A stretch of DNA of 60,000 nucleotides. Source: Owenia fusiformis (lineage: Eukaryota; Annelida; Polychaeta; Sabellida; Oweniidae). Location: positions 13,501,754 through 13,561,753 of the forward strand of contig CAIIXF020000011.1 in assembly GCA_903813345.2 (NCBI GenBank). Direction: 5' to 3'. This document shows, piece by piece, positions 1 to 9,997 of this stretch. Under the pieces are notes generated by a model. It was not told the origin of the DNA. It was given only the letters and a program-made list of their open reading frames with translations, and ran no database searches. Each line of letters begins with the position of its first letter. Position 1 is the first letter of the stretch. A program made the translations under genes and the position numbers.

Positions 1-164
1 TTGTTTATTTACTGTTAGATGTTAATAAGGTACTTTCAAAAATATACTAAACAATACAATTAGACAAACAGAGTATCGTTTGCATTTCTAGCTAGGGATT
101 CGGAGAGCGTTTGTTTTTTCTATTATTGGTATGGAAAGATGATGTTTGAAAGAAGTCCCACATA

Positions 165-416
165 CGAGGGGTTATCATAAAGTTCTCATAATATCTCTTA
201 AGTTTCTTTATTTTTCAATATACGAAATTTTCACAGAATGTGCAGCATACACATTGTCTTATAATCCATCAAAATATGAAGTTATACTACATATTTTCTG
301 CTGGATTAATACGACATTCTTTGCTACCTATTCTGTGAAGATTCCATTAGACTATGTTGAAAAATAAAAATAAATTGAACTAAGGATATATTATAAGAAC
401 TTTATGATAACCCTCG
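165..416. mobile_element. Tc1/mariner-type MITE, 252 bp
   Basis: The two ends are inverted repeats of about 35 bp with few differences, starting CGAGGGGTTATCATAAAG on the left and CGAGGGTTATCATAAAG on the right (reverse complement). A TA dinucleotide lies immediately outside each end (163-164 and 417-418), the target-site duplication expected of Tc1/mariner elements. The tips resemble those of the larger mariner-like element at 727-1812, so the two probably belong to related families. There is no transposase; the small open frame crossing the left end is not convincing as a gene. Confidence 0.75.
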
Positions 417-726
417 TACTTCAAGATAAAATTGAGCAAATCAGAAAATAATTATTTTTTGTGTCATCCCTACAACAAACATACTTTACCAATTATCTTC
501 TCATTTTGAACATTAAAATATGAATTTCTACGTTTGACCCACAAAGGACTTGTTGATTGACCCACAAAGGACTTGTTGATTGACCTTTCCATTTATATAC
601 AATATCTAATTCGACATAAATTTCTGATGTAGTTTGTCGTATAGGCGGAATGGCATTTTTCGCAAAGGTCGTAGGCCCTGATCCAACCAGGTAGGGGTTT
701 GTAGATTTGCGAGACTTTTGCGTGTA

Positions 727-1812
727 CGAGGGGTGATCAATAAGTAATGGACGCTTTTTTACACAGATGCTTTTTATAGACCAATCCCTTCGATTTTCTT
801 ACTAGTGATACATCATTCAATTATCTATCAACTCTGAAGATTTGAAAACAAAACATGTAATATCTTTTGATATATCTTTATTTCCGTGAAGGAGGTATAG
901 GTACCCCGGGACCGACATTTACGTCAAACATTCTGAAGCTATTTTAGCTTGTTTAACATGCAATGCAGTTGAATGCAGGCTGAACAAAACAAACCATTAT
1001 GGTCATGAATAACCCAATATTGTTATGCCATAGTTGATTTTGAATATTTTATCATCACTATGTGGTATTCATGCCAAATTTATTCCACAGGGCCCTCTAC
1101 ATAGGTTCCATTAAGTGCTACATGTACACAATTCCCCATCCTCTTAATTCAAGATTGTGAGACAAGGCTGAATCCATTCTCTGCCATGGTAGCAAGATAC
1201 AGTTGCACGGGTTGTTTTATTTCATCAATATCAATAAACATGCATCCTTTCTCTATAGAAATAAGTAGGATAGAAATAAATAAGTCACACGTGAGCAGAT
1301 CTAGACAAAATGGTGCATTGGCCAAAGGCTCAATTTTGAGGTCCAGGGATATTGTTTTCTTAACATTTTGAGATCTGTGGGCAGGTGCATTGTCCATATG
1401 GAGTAGGGTGTTCCCTTCTCTCACCACCCCTTTCTTCAACAATGCTTTCTCAAATTGACCTGCAAACCCCTTCCATACAACACTCTGACATCACAATACT
1501 TTCTGTTTATGTGTTGACCAGTCAGCAAAGTATTTCAAACAACACAACACATGTTGCATATGAAAAGTTTAAATCTAATTGAAATTTTCCAAACTGGCTG
1601 AAAACTGAATATGTGCGTAAATGTCGGTCCCGGGGTACCTGTACCTCCTTCACGGAAATAAAGATATATCAACATGTATTTTATATTTTGTCTTCAAATC
1701 CTCAAAAATGATAGATAATTGAATGATGTATCACTGGTAGGAAAACCAAAGGGATTGGTCTATAAAAAGTACCTGTGTAAAAAAGCGTCCATTACTTATT
1801 GATCACCCCTCG
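727..1812 (-). mobile_element. mariner-like element with ~197-bp terminal inverted repeats
   Basis: The terminal inverted repeats cover about 727-923 and 1616-1812. They begin CGAGGGGTGATCAATAAG and end inside at an ACCGACATTTACG/CGTAAATGTCGGT pair. TA flanks both ends (725-726 and 1813-1814), as expected for a Tc1/mariner insertion. The element is 1,086 bp, shorter than a typical full mariner, and holds only the C-terminal part of a transposase on the minus strand, so it is an internally deleted, non-autonomous copy. TIRs this long are unusual for classical mariner elements, which usually have about 30 bp. Confidence 0.85.
1149..1442 (-). pseudogene. truncated mariner-type transposase, C-terminal fragment
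   Basis: Mariner transposases cut and paste DNA with a DD34D catalytic triad. This 97-residue frame carries the family block HMDNAPAHRSQ, which holds the second catalytic Asp. About 35 residues later comes a degraded LDLLTCDLF that corresponds to the usual PDLAPCDFF block with the third Asp. Then comes IDEIKQPVQLYLATM, like the family's C-terminal region. The N-terminal DNA-binding helix-turn-helix and the first catalytic Asp are missing. The fragment lies between the two long TIRs of its own element. It cannot encode active transposase alone, but the TIRs could be mobilised by a relative elsewhere. The family call is strong and non-functionality is inferred from truncation. Confidence 0.85.
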
Positions 1813-2326
1813 TATATTTCTACGTTACTTTGCCCTACAAAGGACTTTAATTTGTTGATTGACCATTCCGTTCTTAATATTTTCAAAATCTAGCTTGACA
1901 TGACTTTCTGGTGCAATTTGCCGTTTAGACGAAAGGATAGTTTTGCAATTAGGCCCCAGTATAGTACAACAAAGAAGGCGTTGGTTTTGGGACACCTTGT
2001 AAGGTATATATTTGCGTTTGCCCTACAAAAGACTTGTTGATTGAGCTTTTCGTTCGTGATATATTCAATCTAATTCGACAAATCGACATAAATCTCCGAT
2101 GTAGTTGTGGTATAGACGAAATGACAATTTAGGAAACCTTTAGCCCTTATCAAACCAACCAGGCATTCGTAAATTTTTGAGACTTTTGAGGCTATTGTTT
2201 ACGTTTGCATTTTAAAGGACTTGTTGATCGAATTTTTCGTTCGTTAGATTTTTAATATCTAATTCGACATAAATCTCTTCAGATGCGGTTTGCAGTAGAG
2301 ACGAATTCGAAATGACTATATTGCAA

Positions 2327-2580
2327 CAGTATATAAAAATAGAAACATATGTACTTGTCCTAACTTTTGTATATTTCAGATAGTTACGTATGTATAATGT
2401 GTAGTAAAGCTGTGGCCTTTTGTAATTTAGGGAGTTTCAGCCATGTTAATTTTTCCAAAAATAACATGGCGGAGAAGCATCAAAATATAAGAGGCTTCAG
2501 ATATGATAGCTAAATACGAAACAAACTAAAATATACAAAAGTTAGGACATGTATAAATGTTTCTATTTTTACATATACTG
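2327..2580. mobile_element. MITE-like element with ~55-bp inverted repeats
   Basis: The left end reads CAGTATATAAAAATAGAAAC and continues with GTCCTAACTTTTGTATATTT. The reverse complement of the right end gives CAGTATATGTAAAAATAGAA followed by the same GTCCTAACTTTTGTATATTT. The arms run about 2327-2383 and 2524-2580. No clear target duplication is visible, and there is no open frame. The class is undetermined; the CAG tips would suit a hAT-like MITE, but without an 8-bp duplication this is only a guess. Confidence 0.6.
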
Positions 2581-3033
2581 CTTCATAATTATGGACCTTT
2601 GATTGCTAATTTTTAAATTCAAAGTAGTTCCAAACATTTGAAATTTTACTATTGGTATTAAGAGGCATATTGGAGTGAAACCCCCGGGATGTGTAGCTAC
2701 ATGTACTAAACCAATATCATATCACGAGTGTGAAGTCACATATTTTTCAAGACCATTCTCATACTTTTGGAGGATGACATCTCTGGATATCGTGGACACG
2801 GAATTCTTCTTACATCGCGCGAAAAAGAGAAAAAAATCGAGTAACCATGCAGCGTAATCGAGCGGATCACCAGTGCATTAAAACTGATTTTTTTTGTATC
2901 TATTTGATGATATTTTTTATTTCCCTTACACTTACTTTTTTACAGTTAATTTTCGATATTCAACACTCAACCGGGTAAAATCTAAATGACAACAAGCACC
3001 TTCCAACGTAATTACTAGTAATTCTTTTAAGAC

Positions 3034-3368
3034 GGCGTGTTCGAAATGTTGCTGCAATCCTCAATTGGGTCACATGTTATTTTTCAAATGGAAACTTATG
3101 TGCCTAAAAAATACTGTAAAGAAGATTTTTTGTATTATGTATAAAAACGAAAATTCACTGAGGAAATTCTGAGACGTTCTGTCACAGCATTTTCTCCTTT
3201 TTATACATTTTACAAAACAAAATCTTCTCACCAGTCTTAATTATTAGGTTCACTAGTGCACACTTTGTGCAAAACTAAAAGATGTAGACAATGTGGGGAA
3301 GGAGTGATTCCCATTTGAAAAATAGCATGTGAATCAATTTAGGAATGCAGCAAAATTTCGAACATGCA
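3034..3368. mobile_element. foldback/MITE-like element, family also present near 57.2 kb
   Basis: The arms are imperfect inverted repeats. The left arm has CGAAATGTTGCTGCAATCCT followed by TTATTTTTCAAATGG. The reverse complement of the right arm reads CGAAATTTTGCTGCATTCCT followed by CTATTTTTCAAATGG. The centre contains TTATACATTTTACAAAACAA, which recurs in the relative at about 57,186-57,420. The exact tips are uncertain by roughly 10 bp. No gene is contained. Confidence 0.55.
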
Positions 3369-3389
3369 GACTCATCGGAGTTTGAATGT

Positions 3390-5789
3390 GAAATTATGAT
3401 GGGCATATCATCAAACTGCCATTTAGTTGCATGCCAGTTGAACTACCAATTTGATATATTTGATGAATCTCGGAATTAGGAACTTTTGTGTTGTGTTTCC
3501 ATATCATTTACAGTAAATCTGGCTTGACCAAAACCTAAACTGCCATCTAGCTATTTACAGTAAAACATATTGTGAAACATGTAGTGAAAACCTACATTGG
3601 TGGATCCAAGAGCCCAAATTTGGCCCCTAAATCGAAAACATTGTCCAAATTTTGAAAAAGATTGGTATCTGAAACCAGTCATCAAAAATTCTAAAAAGTT
3701 TTACACATCGTCAATTTGATGGTCATCTTTTGAATAGTAAACAATATAATTTGAAAAAAATACATTCTATTAGAAAACACATCACATGGCAGCCAACACA
3801 TGGCAGCCGTCTTGTTTTTCCCCTTCAAATTAAACCGGCGCGAAATTCAAAAATTTGGAAAAAATTTAAATCCTAAAATATATTTAAAAATATGATTTTC
3901 TTTTTCATTCTTCATGGGTCTTTACTTTAATTCTACTTTATATGTCATACATATTGCCGTTGGTGTTTTTTTATGATAACGTTGTTCGTTTGTTTTCTAT
4001 TAGGATACTTATTTTGACTCTCAGCAGGCAGGCAGGGGGTTAATTATTCATCAAAACTCATGAAAAAGTAAATATAACTAGGACAGTTGTATAAATCATA
4101 TTCCACATACATTTAACTGAGGAACTCATCCTTTTTATTTCAATAAAAGTGTAAAAGGAATGTCATGATTAAAGAGAAAAATCATGCAACTTTTGTGATA
4201 TTCTTTAAAGCAACAGATACCATTTGCTTTTAGCATATTAGCATACTTGGTGGAGCTGAATTGTTTGTATTAAGATATTTATGTTTATTTGTTCACATAT
4301 TTCGTCTAACGGAGGGAATGTTTTGCAAAGTGATAACAATGATTGGGCTCTAGTTTAAGTTCTGAAGGTGAACGCGCTAGGGGCGCTCTGAGTTTTAGTT
4401 TTCATCGAATTAAAGTACAGTATATTTGACGTAATGTTTTGATATTTGAACTATCGATCAGAAGTATTTGATATAGAAAATCCGTAGTATGATCATTTGT
4501 TCATATACCATGCGTAGGCACCAGAGTTCAACTGGGATTTTGGTTTTACAGATGATGAGCTAACTGATATGCGCCGGTGATGCGGAAACGTATGAGAGTT
4601 GATATTGGAGATGTCCAGTTACCGTGTATCGAAAACTAACACGACCACTACCGTATCATACATTTCCAGTTACAAGTTCCCTTAGCGGTGGAAGATATCG
4701 TTGAACTTTGGCTGTCACGCACTATATATGAACAAATATTTATACTCCAGAGTTCCCATGTCATATGAGCCTGATTTAGTTCAAATGTCAACGCCTAATA
4801 CCAACCATAAAGTAGTTTCATTCGATGATGAGGTCAAAATTTCAATAACCCTCCGCCATCTTGAATACGAAGGTAACGTCAATTACCTGACGGATTAAGG
4901 TATGGACTATACATGTAGGTTCTGGGCCGACAAAAAAGATGGCAGCACCATCGGAATCCAACGTTATCATTTTTCTCTATTTCCATGCTATCTTTACTTA
5001 TATTAAGATTATATCGACCTTAGCCTTTGTATGCACATTTGTATGTAACTACAATAAGTCCATGTTGATCTTGGGACAAACAAGGTGCATGGGATGGACG
5101 TTATATTGTGGTAAATTGTATTGACATTCTGTTGGGATAATAACATTATTATAGATGCTAGATGGAGCAAGCAACTAGCAAATCTTAGATCTATCGAAGC
5201 TACGGATCAAAGAAAACGTGCAGATTATGAATTTGGCTTTATTTGAATGAGATTTGTATTTTTAATCGTCAGAGACTAAATTTTGTGTCTCCATATCATA
5301 AATAAAAACAATAATCTGACAGACCAAAATCTCCACTGCCACCTATTTATTTATCTTCATAGCAACTCCTCTATTGGAATTATATTATTACTTCAACACT
5401 CAACAGTGTTCAATAGGTTGAAAACACAAACGACAATCAATCGCGAATTTAATGTTAATTCTCTTCCAACATTGGTTCAATTTATAAATTTTCAATGAAC
5501 TGAGAAGAATTTATGTGAAATTAATATTTTATGCCATCTATTGCCAAATTGATTGCTCAATATTTTTGAACACAATATAAAGAAAAAATGACTATTGTGC
5601 ATAGTTTTCCAAAAGTCTATTCATAAGTCATGATGGCACCTGCACACACTTGTTGAATGTTTGAATTCAGATGTATATTTTGAATACAGATGTTCAACAG
5701 CAGCAAATAGAATAATACAGTAGTCAATATTGTATAATGTTTATTGTACACACATATATAAATATGTTCATTAGTACTTTTATGTTAGG
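3390..5789. other. non-coding stretch, in part an old paralogue of 30.8-31.7 kb
   Basis: Several phrases occur in the same order here and at 30,840-31,690: TAGTTGCATGCCAGTTG/TAGTTGCATGCCAATTG, then TTTCCATATCAT, then CCAAAACCT with TTTACAGTAAAACAT. Further on come TGGTTCAATTTATAAATT against GGGTTCAATATCAAAG, then ACAGTAGTCAATATT against ACAGTGGTCAATATT. The similarity is patchy, which implies an old duplication. Between the matched blocks, about 3,600-5,250, I see no recognisable gene, RNA or element; the short open frames there look like chance. Confidence 0.5.
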
Positions 5790-7760
5790 TCACAATTTGT
5801 TCAACACACAATGTGTTCATAGTCCATAATGGGGTTTCACAACCACCAGGACCATTACCAAGTCTTGGGAACAATAATGGCATCATGAGAGAAGACAACC
5901 TCCTGTACATAATATGTAATCAGTCAGTAACTTAGTTCAATCACCATCAAAGTGTAGATAACAGTCATTAGTGGCACAGCGAGAGATGACAGGTGTCTAG
6001 GCAGAGATGGTCTGGGTATCAGAATGCATTAGTTTTGCAACAGAAGACAGTGATAATGTTGTTCTCTCCAAGGTAATGATTCCACACAATATGTAATCAG
6101 TCAGTAACTAAGTTCCATCACCATCAAAGTGTAGATAACAGTCATTAGTGGAATTGCGAGAGATGACAGGTGTCTAGGCAGAGATGGTCTGGGTATCAGA
6201 ATGCATCAGTTGTGCAACATAATAGACTGTGATAATGTTGTTCTCTCCAAGGTAATGATTTCACACAATATATAATCAGTTAGTTACTAAGTTCCACCAC
6301 AATCAGTGTAGTGTATAGTGTTCGTAGTGTAGATAACAGTCATTAGTGGAATCGCGAGAGATGTCAGCCTCCTATAGATAACTTTCTAGGCAGAGATGTT
6401 CGGGGTATCAAAATACATAAGTGGTACCACACAAGAGATAATGTAGAGTACACCTGAAAGTACATGAAATTGGGGAAAATGTCACCCTGCAATTTGTGTA
6501 ATAGATGCTGAATGCCAGACATTGGATGCAACTGGCATTACAAAGTATCAAAACCAAACGTATCACTTTTAAGACAATAACTGCACAAACATGCAAAATG
6601 TCACCACCAGCCATTTGTCGCACTTTGTTACATTAGCAGAACTTATTATTTACAACCATCCAAGAATAACTTATTTCCGTTCATTGATATGAGAGTATAA
6701 CAATATGTCACCACTTCTGTTGGTGTACATGCATTGTACATTATCAATAAAAATACTGTACTTACTTGAATCATATCCTTGAGATATCTCTTCCTTAGTC
6801 AATGCAACAATAATGTTATTCTCTCCAAGGTTGGGCTCAGCCACAAAATAACTAAGTTCCATATCATTTTGAGTCTCGCTTACGAAGTCATAAGTGGTGT
6901 CACATAAGATTAGAGACAAGACAATGCTATGATAATGTGATTCTCTCCAACAACAAAATAACTAAGTTCCATATCAGTTGGAGTCTCTGTTACAAAGTTA
7001 TTAGTGGTACCATAAGAGTATGATAATAACTTAACTAAGTTCCACCATCATTACAGTCAAGGTATCAGTCGTTAGTGGTGCCACAAGATGTCGCTCTCTC
7101 AAAGGTTAGGAATGGGCACAATACAACCAAAATTCCACCGCAATGTATAGTCTTGGTTACAAAGACATTTGAGGTGCCAGAGCATGATAATGTTTTTCTC
7201 TCAAAGGTAAGGTTTATACACAATATGTAATCGTAGTCCATAAATGAGCTCTACCATCATTGTAGTTGCAGGTAGCAGAGTCATTAGTGGTGCCACAGAA
7301 GAATATAACCATGTTGTTTTCGCCAAGGTAGGGATTACACACAGTCCATAACTATGTTGTTTTCGCCAAGGTAGGGATTGAACATAGTCCATATAACGAA
7401 ATTCCACCATAATTACAGTCCAGGTAGCAGAGCCATTAGTTAGTGGCACAGAAAAGTATGACCAAATTGTTTTTGCCAAGGTAGGGATAACACACAGTCC
7501 ATAAGTATGTTGTCTTCACCAAGGTAGGGATTGTACACAGTCCATATAACTAAATTCCAAGAATATGATAATGTTGTTCTTTCTAAAGTAAGAATTGCAC
7601 AGAATATATAATAGCAGTGCATAACTAAATTTGAAATCCACAAATCAAGAGTCCATCACTACTTCCAATGTAGTCTCAGTAACATGATGGGAGTATGATG
7701 ATGATGTTGTTCTCTCCAAGGTGAGGGGCACACCTGAAAGTACATAAAATGAGGGAAAAT
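5790..7760. repeat. degenerate ~105-180-bp tandem repeat with coding-like minus strand
   Basis: The phrase TTGTTCTCTCCAAGGTAA and close variants recurs near 6060, 6240, 6820, 7090, 7195, 7320, 7360, 7470, 7510 and 7710. Between copies lie variants of CATAACTAAGTTCCACCATC and of AGTCATTAGTGGTGCCAC. Spacing is irregular. On the minus strand many units read partly open and give peptides such as NPYLGENNI and LSYGLLLHI. The same words occur at 31,690-32,260. The open frames are short and broken, so I treat this as a repeat and not as a gene. Confidence 0.65.
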
Positions 7761-8460
7761 CAACAACTACTGTTTGATTTAAGAAATGATTTAAAGAGAA
7801 CTTAAAGAGAACTTAAATAGAACAAGGAGTTAACATGCAAAATATCACTCTGCCATTTGTTATAGATGCCAAACGGCAATTTAATATTTAGCATATCACT
7901 TTTTCAAATTGTAACCAAAAATCCTTACAAAATTATACCTTTCAAATGATCAACCCCTAAAAGAAACAGTAAAACAAAGTATCAAAACAACCCCAAAAAC
8001 CAAAAACTGGTAAAGTTAAAAACCCTCTAAAGTTTAAACATTACAACCACGCCCCCCCCCCCCCAATTTCAAATATACACATTATCTGCAACTGTGAGAT
8101 GGCTTATAACTAGCTCACCTCACCTTTGTGGATACAACATTCCAATTGCTACTTAATCTGCGACCACTTGTCCCTTGGAGTGGTAATTATATGCTATGTA
8201 GTTACAGACGTTACAAACAGATTGTTGATCTTTTCAGAAACTCCGAAGAGCATAGAAATTGTCAGATTGTTACGACCTGAAAGTACTTAAAAAAAGAAAA
8301 AAAGTCAGCAATAATTTGACTTTTCTTAAAAGCGATAAGTTAATATACCCAACTGTCAGAACTGGCCATTTTTCAGATATGAGTATATTTACATACGGCT
8401 TTAAAGTCAATGCATTAACATGTAAAATGTCACCACAGGCCATTTGTTACCGCCATCCAC
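7761..8460. other. flank of the satellite, related to the 36 kb and 41 kb regions
   Basis: A 13-C run lies at 8052-8064. Phrases such as GACCTGAAAGTACTTAAAAA, AAAGTCAGCAA and AATGTCACCAC-GGCCATTTGTTA match the macrosatellite units near 36,250-36,430 and 40,925-41,100 in the same order. An exon-like block (8124-8276) is listed separately. The homology stops at about 8,460, where the 145-bp satellite begins. Confidence 0.55.
8124..8276 (-). pseudogene. decayed copy of the 156-nt exon-like block
   Basis: On the minus strand this block starts after ACTTTCAG and ends before GTGAGGTGAG, so both splice-type signals seen in the macrosatellite copies are kept. Its sequence aligns with them (AACAATTTCTA-like start, TGTTTG, GTAACTACATAGCATAT, GGAATGTT...CCACA end). 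It is 153 nt instead of 156. In the frame matching the array copies it has stops, one of them after a residue run ending VTT. It is therefore a dead paralogue. The function of the ancestral exon is unknown. Confidence 0.4.
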
Positions 8461-9926
8461 GATTTCATGTTGTAAGTAAAATATAATTCATAAAAAATGT
8501 AATTTCTCTTCATATCAGTATTTAAATCAAAAAAATTGCACTGACCAGGAATCGACCCATAGAGCATTCTACCACTGAACCATAATTGCTTTCATGTTGT
8601 AAGTAAAATATAATTCATAAAAATAGTAATTTCTCTTCATATCAGTATTTAAATAAAAAACATTGCACTGACCAGGAACTGAACCATTGGCAACTGGATG
8701 ACAGGTGAGCATTCTACCACTGAACCATCAATGATTTCATGTTGTAAGTAAAATATAATTCATTAAAAAATGAATTTCTCTTTATATCAGTATTTAAATG
8801 AAAATCATTGCACTGACCAGGAATTGAACCATGGGCAGCTGGATGACATATATAAATATAATTCATTAAAAAAGGAATTTCTCTTCATATCATTATTTAA
8901 ATGAAAAACATTGCCCTGACCAGGAATCGACCCATAGCCAGCTGGATGACAGGCGAGCATTCTACCACTGAACCATCAGTGCTTTCATGTTGAAAGTAAA
9001 ATATAATTCATAAAAATAGTAATTTCTCTTCATATCAGTATTTAAATGAAAAACATTGCACTGACCAGGAATCGACCCATGGCCAGCTGGATGACAGGTT
9101 AGCATTCTACCACTGAACCATCAGTGCTTTCATGTTGTAAGTAAAATATAATTCATAAAAATAGTAATTTCTATTCATATAAGTATTTAAATGAAAAACA
9201 TTGCCCTGACCAGGAATCGACCCATAGCCAGCTGGATGACAGGCGAGCATTCTACCACTGAACCATCAGTGCTTTCATGTTGTTAGTAAAGTATAATTCA
9301 TAAAAATAGTAATTTCTCTTCATATCAGTATTTAAATGAAAATCATTGCACTGACCAGGAATTGAACCATGGGCAGCTGGATGACAGGCGATCATTTTAC
9401 CACTGAACCATCAGTGCTTTCATGTTGTAAGTAAAATATAATTCATTAAAAAAGGAATTTCTCTTCATATCAATATTTAAATGAAAAACATTGCCCTGAC
9501 CAGGAATCGACCCATAGCCAGCTGGATGACAGGCGAGCATTCTACCACTGAACCATCAGTGCTTTCATGTTGAAAGTAAAATATAATTCATAAAAATAGT
9601 AATTTCTCTTCATATCAGTATTTAAATGAAAAACATTGCACTGACCAGGAATCGACCCATGGCCAGCTGGATGACAGGTTAGCATTCTACCACTGAACCA
9701 TCAGTGCTTTCATGTTGTAAGTAAAATATAATTCATAAAAATAGTAATTTCTATTCATATAAGTATTTAAATGAAAAACATTGCGCTGACCAGGAATCGA
9801 CCCATAGCCAGCTGGATGACAGGCGAGCATTCTACCACTGAACCATCAGTGCTTTCATGTTGTAAGTAAAATATAATTCATTAAAAAAGGAATTTCTCTT
9901 CATATCAGTATTTAAATGAAAAACAT

Positions 9927-9997
9927 TGCACTGACCAGGAATTGAACCGTGAGCAGCTGGATGACAAGCGAGCATTCTACCACTGAACCATCAGTGC
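9927..9997 (-). tRNA. tRNA-Gly-like sequence, best representative of the satellite unit
   Basis: This unit shows every feature clearly. The acceptor stem GCACTGA pairs perfectly with TCAGTGC, followed by discriminator A. The A box TGGTTCAGTGG is complementary to 9980-9990 and the B box GGTTCAATTCC to 9938-9948. TTTTT follows at 9919-9923, three bases past the discriminator. The length of 71 nt equals that of animal tRNA-Gly(GCC), whose 5' half is nearly identical, a known-family comparison. The loop reads TTGTCAT, giving a nominal GTC anticodon. The anticodon stem has only about two pairs out of five and the T-stem about three, so a normal cloverleaf is doubtful. Transcription by Pol III is plausible; function in translation is unlikely. 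Confidence 0.5.

Larger units (their letters stand above)
532..2320. repeat. diverged ~190-bp tandem repeat, about four units, split by a transposon
   Basis: The phrase ACAAAGGACTTGTTGATTGA and variants recurs near 541, 562, 1830, 2022 and 2207. Each is followed by a similar order of words: AATTCGACATAAAT, then a GTATAGACGAAATG word, then AACCAGG, then GAGACTTTTG. Units run about 532-726, 1817-2005, 2005-2195 and 2195-2320. The mariner-like element sits between the first and second units. The copies differ widely, so the array is old. The first unit also has a short internal duplication of the start phrase. Confidence 0.65.

Noticed and set aside
146-367. 73-residue gene at the left end
   Set aside because: It starts outside and runs through the MITE at 165-416, so it is an accidental frame.
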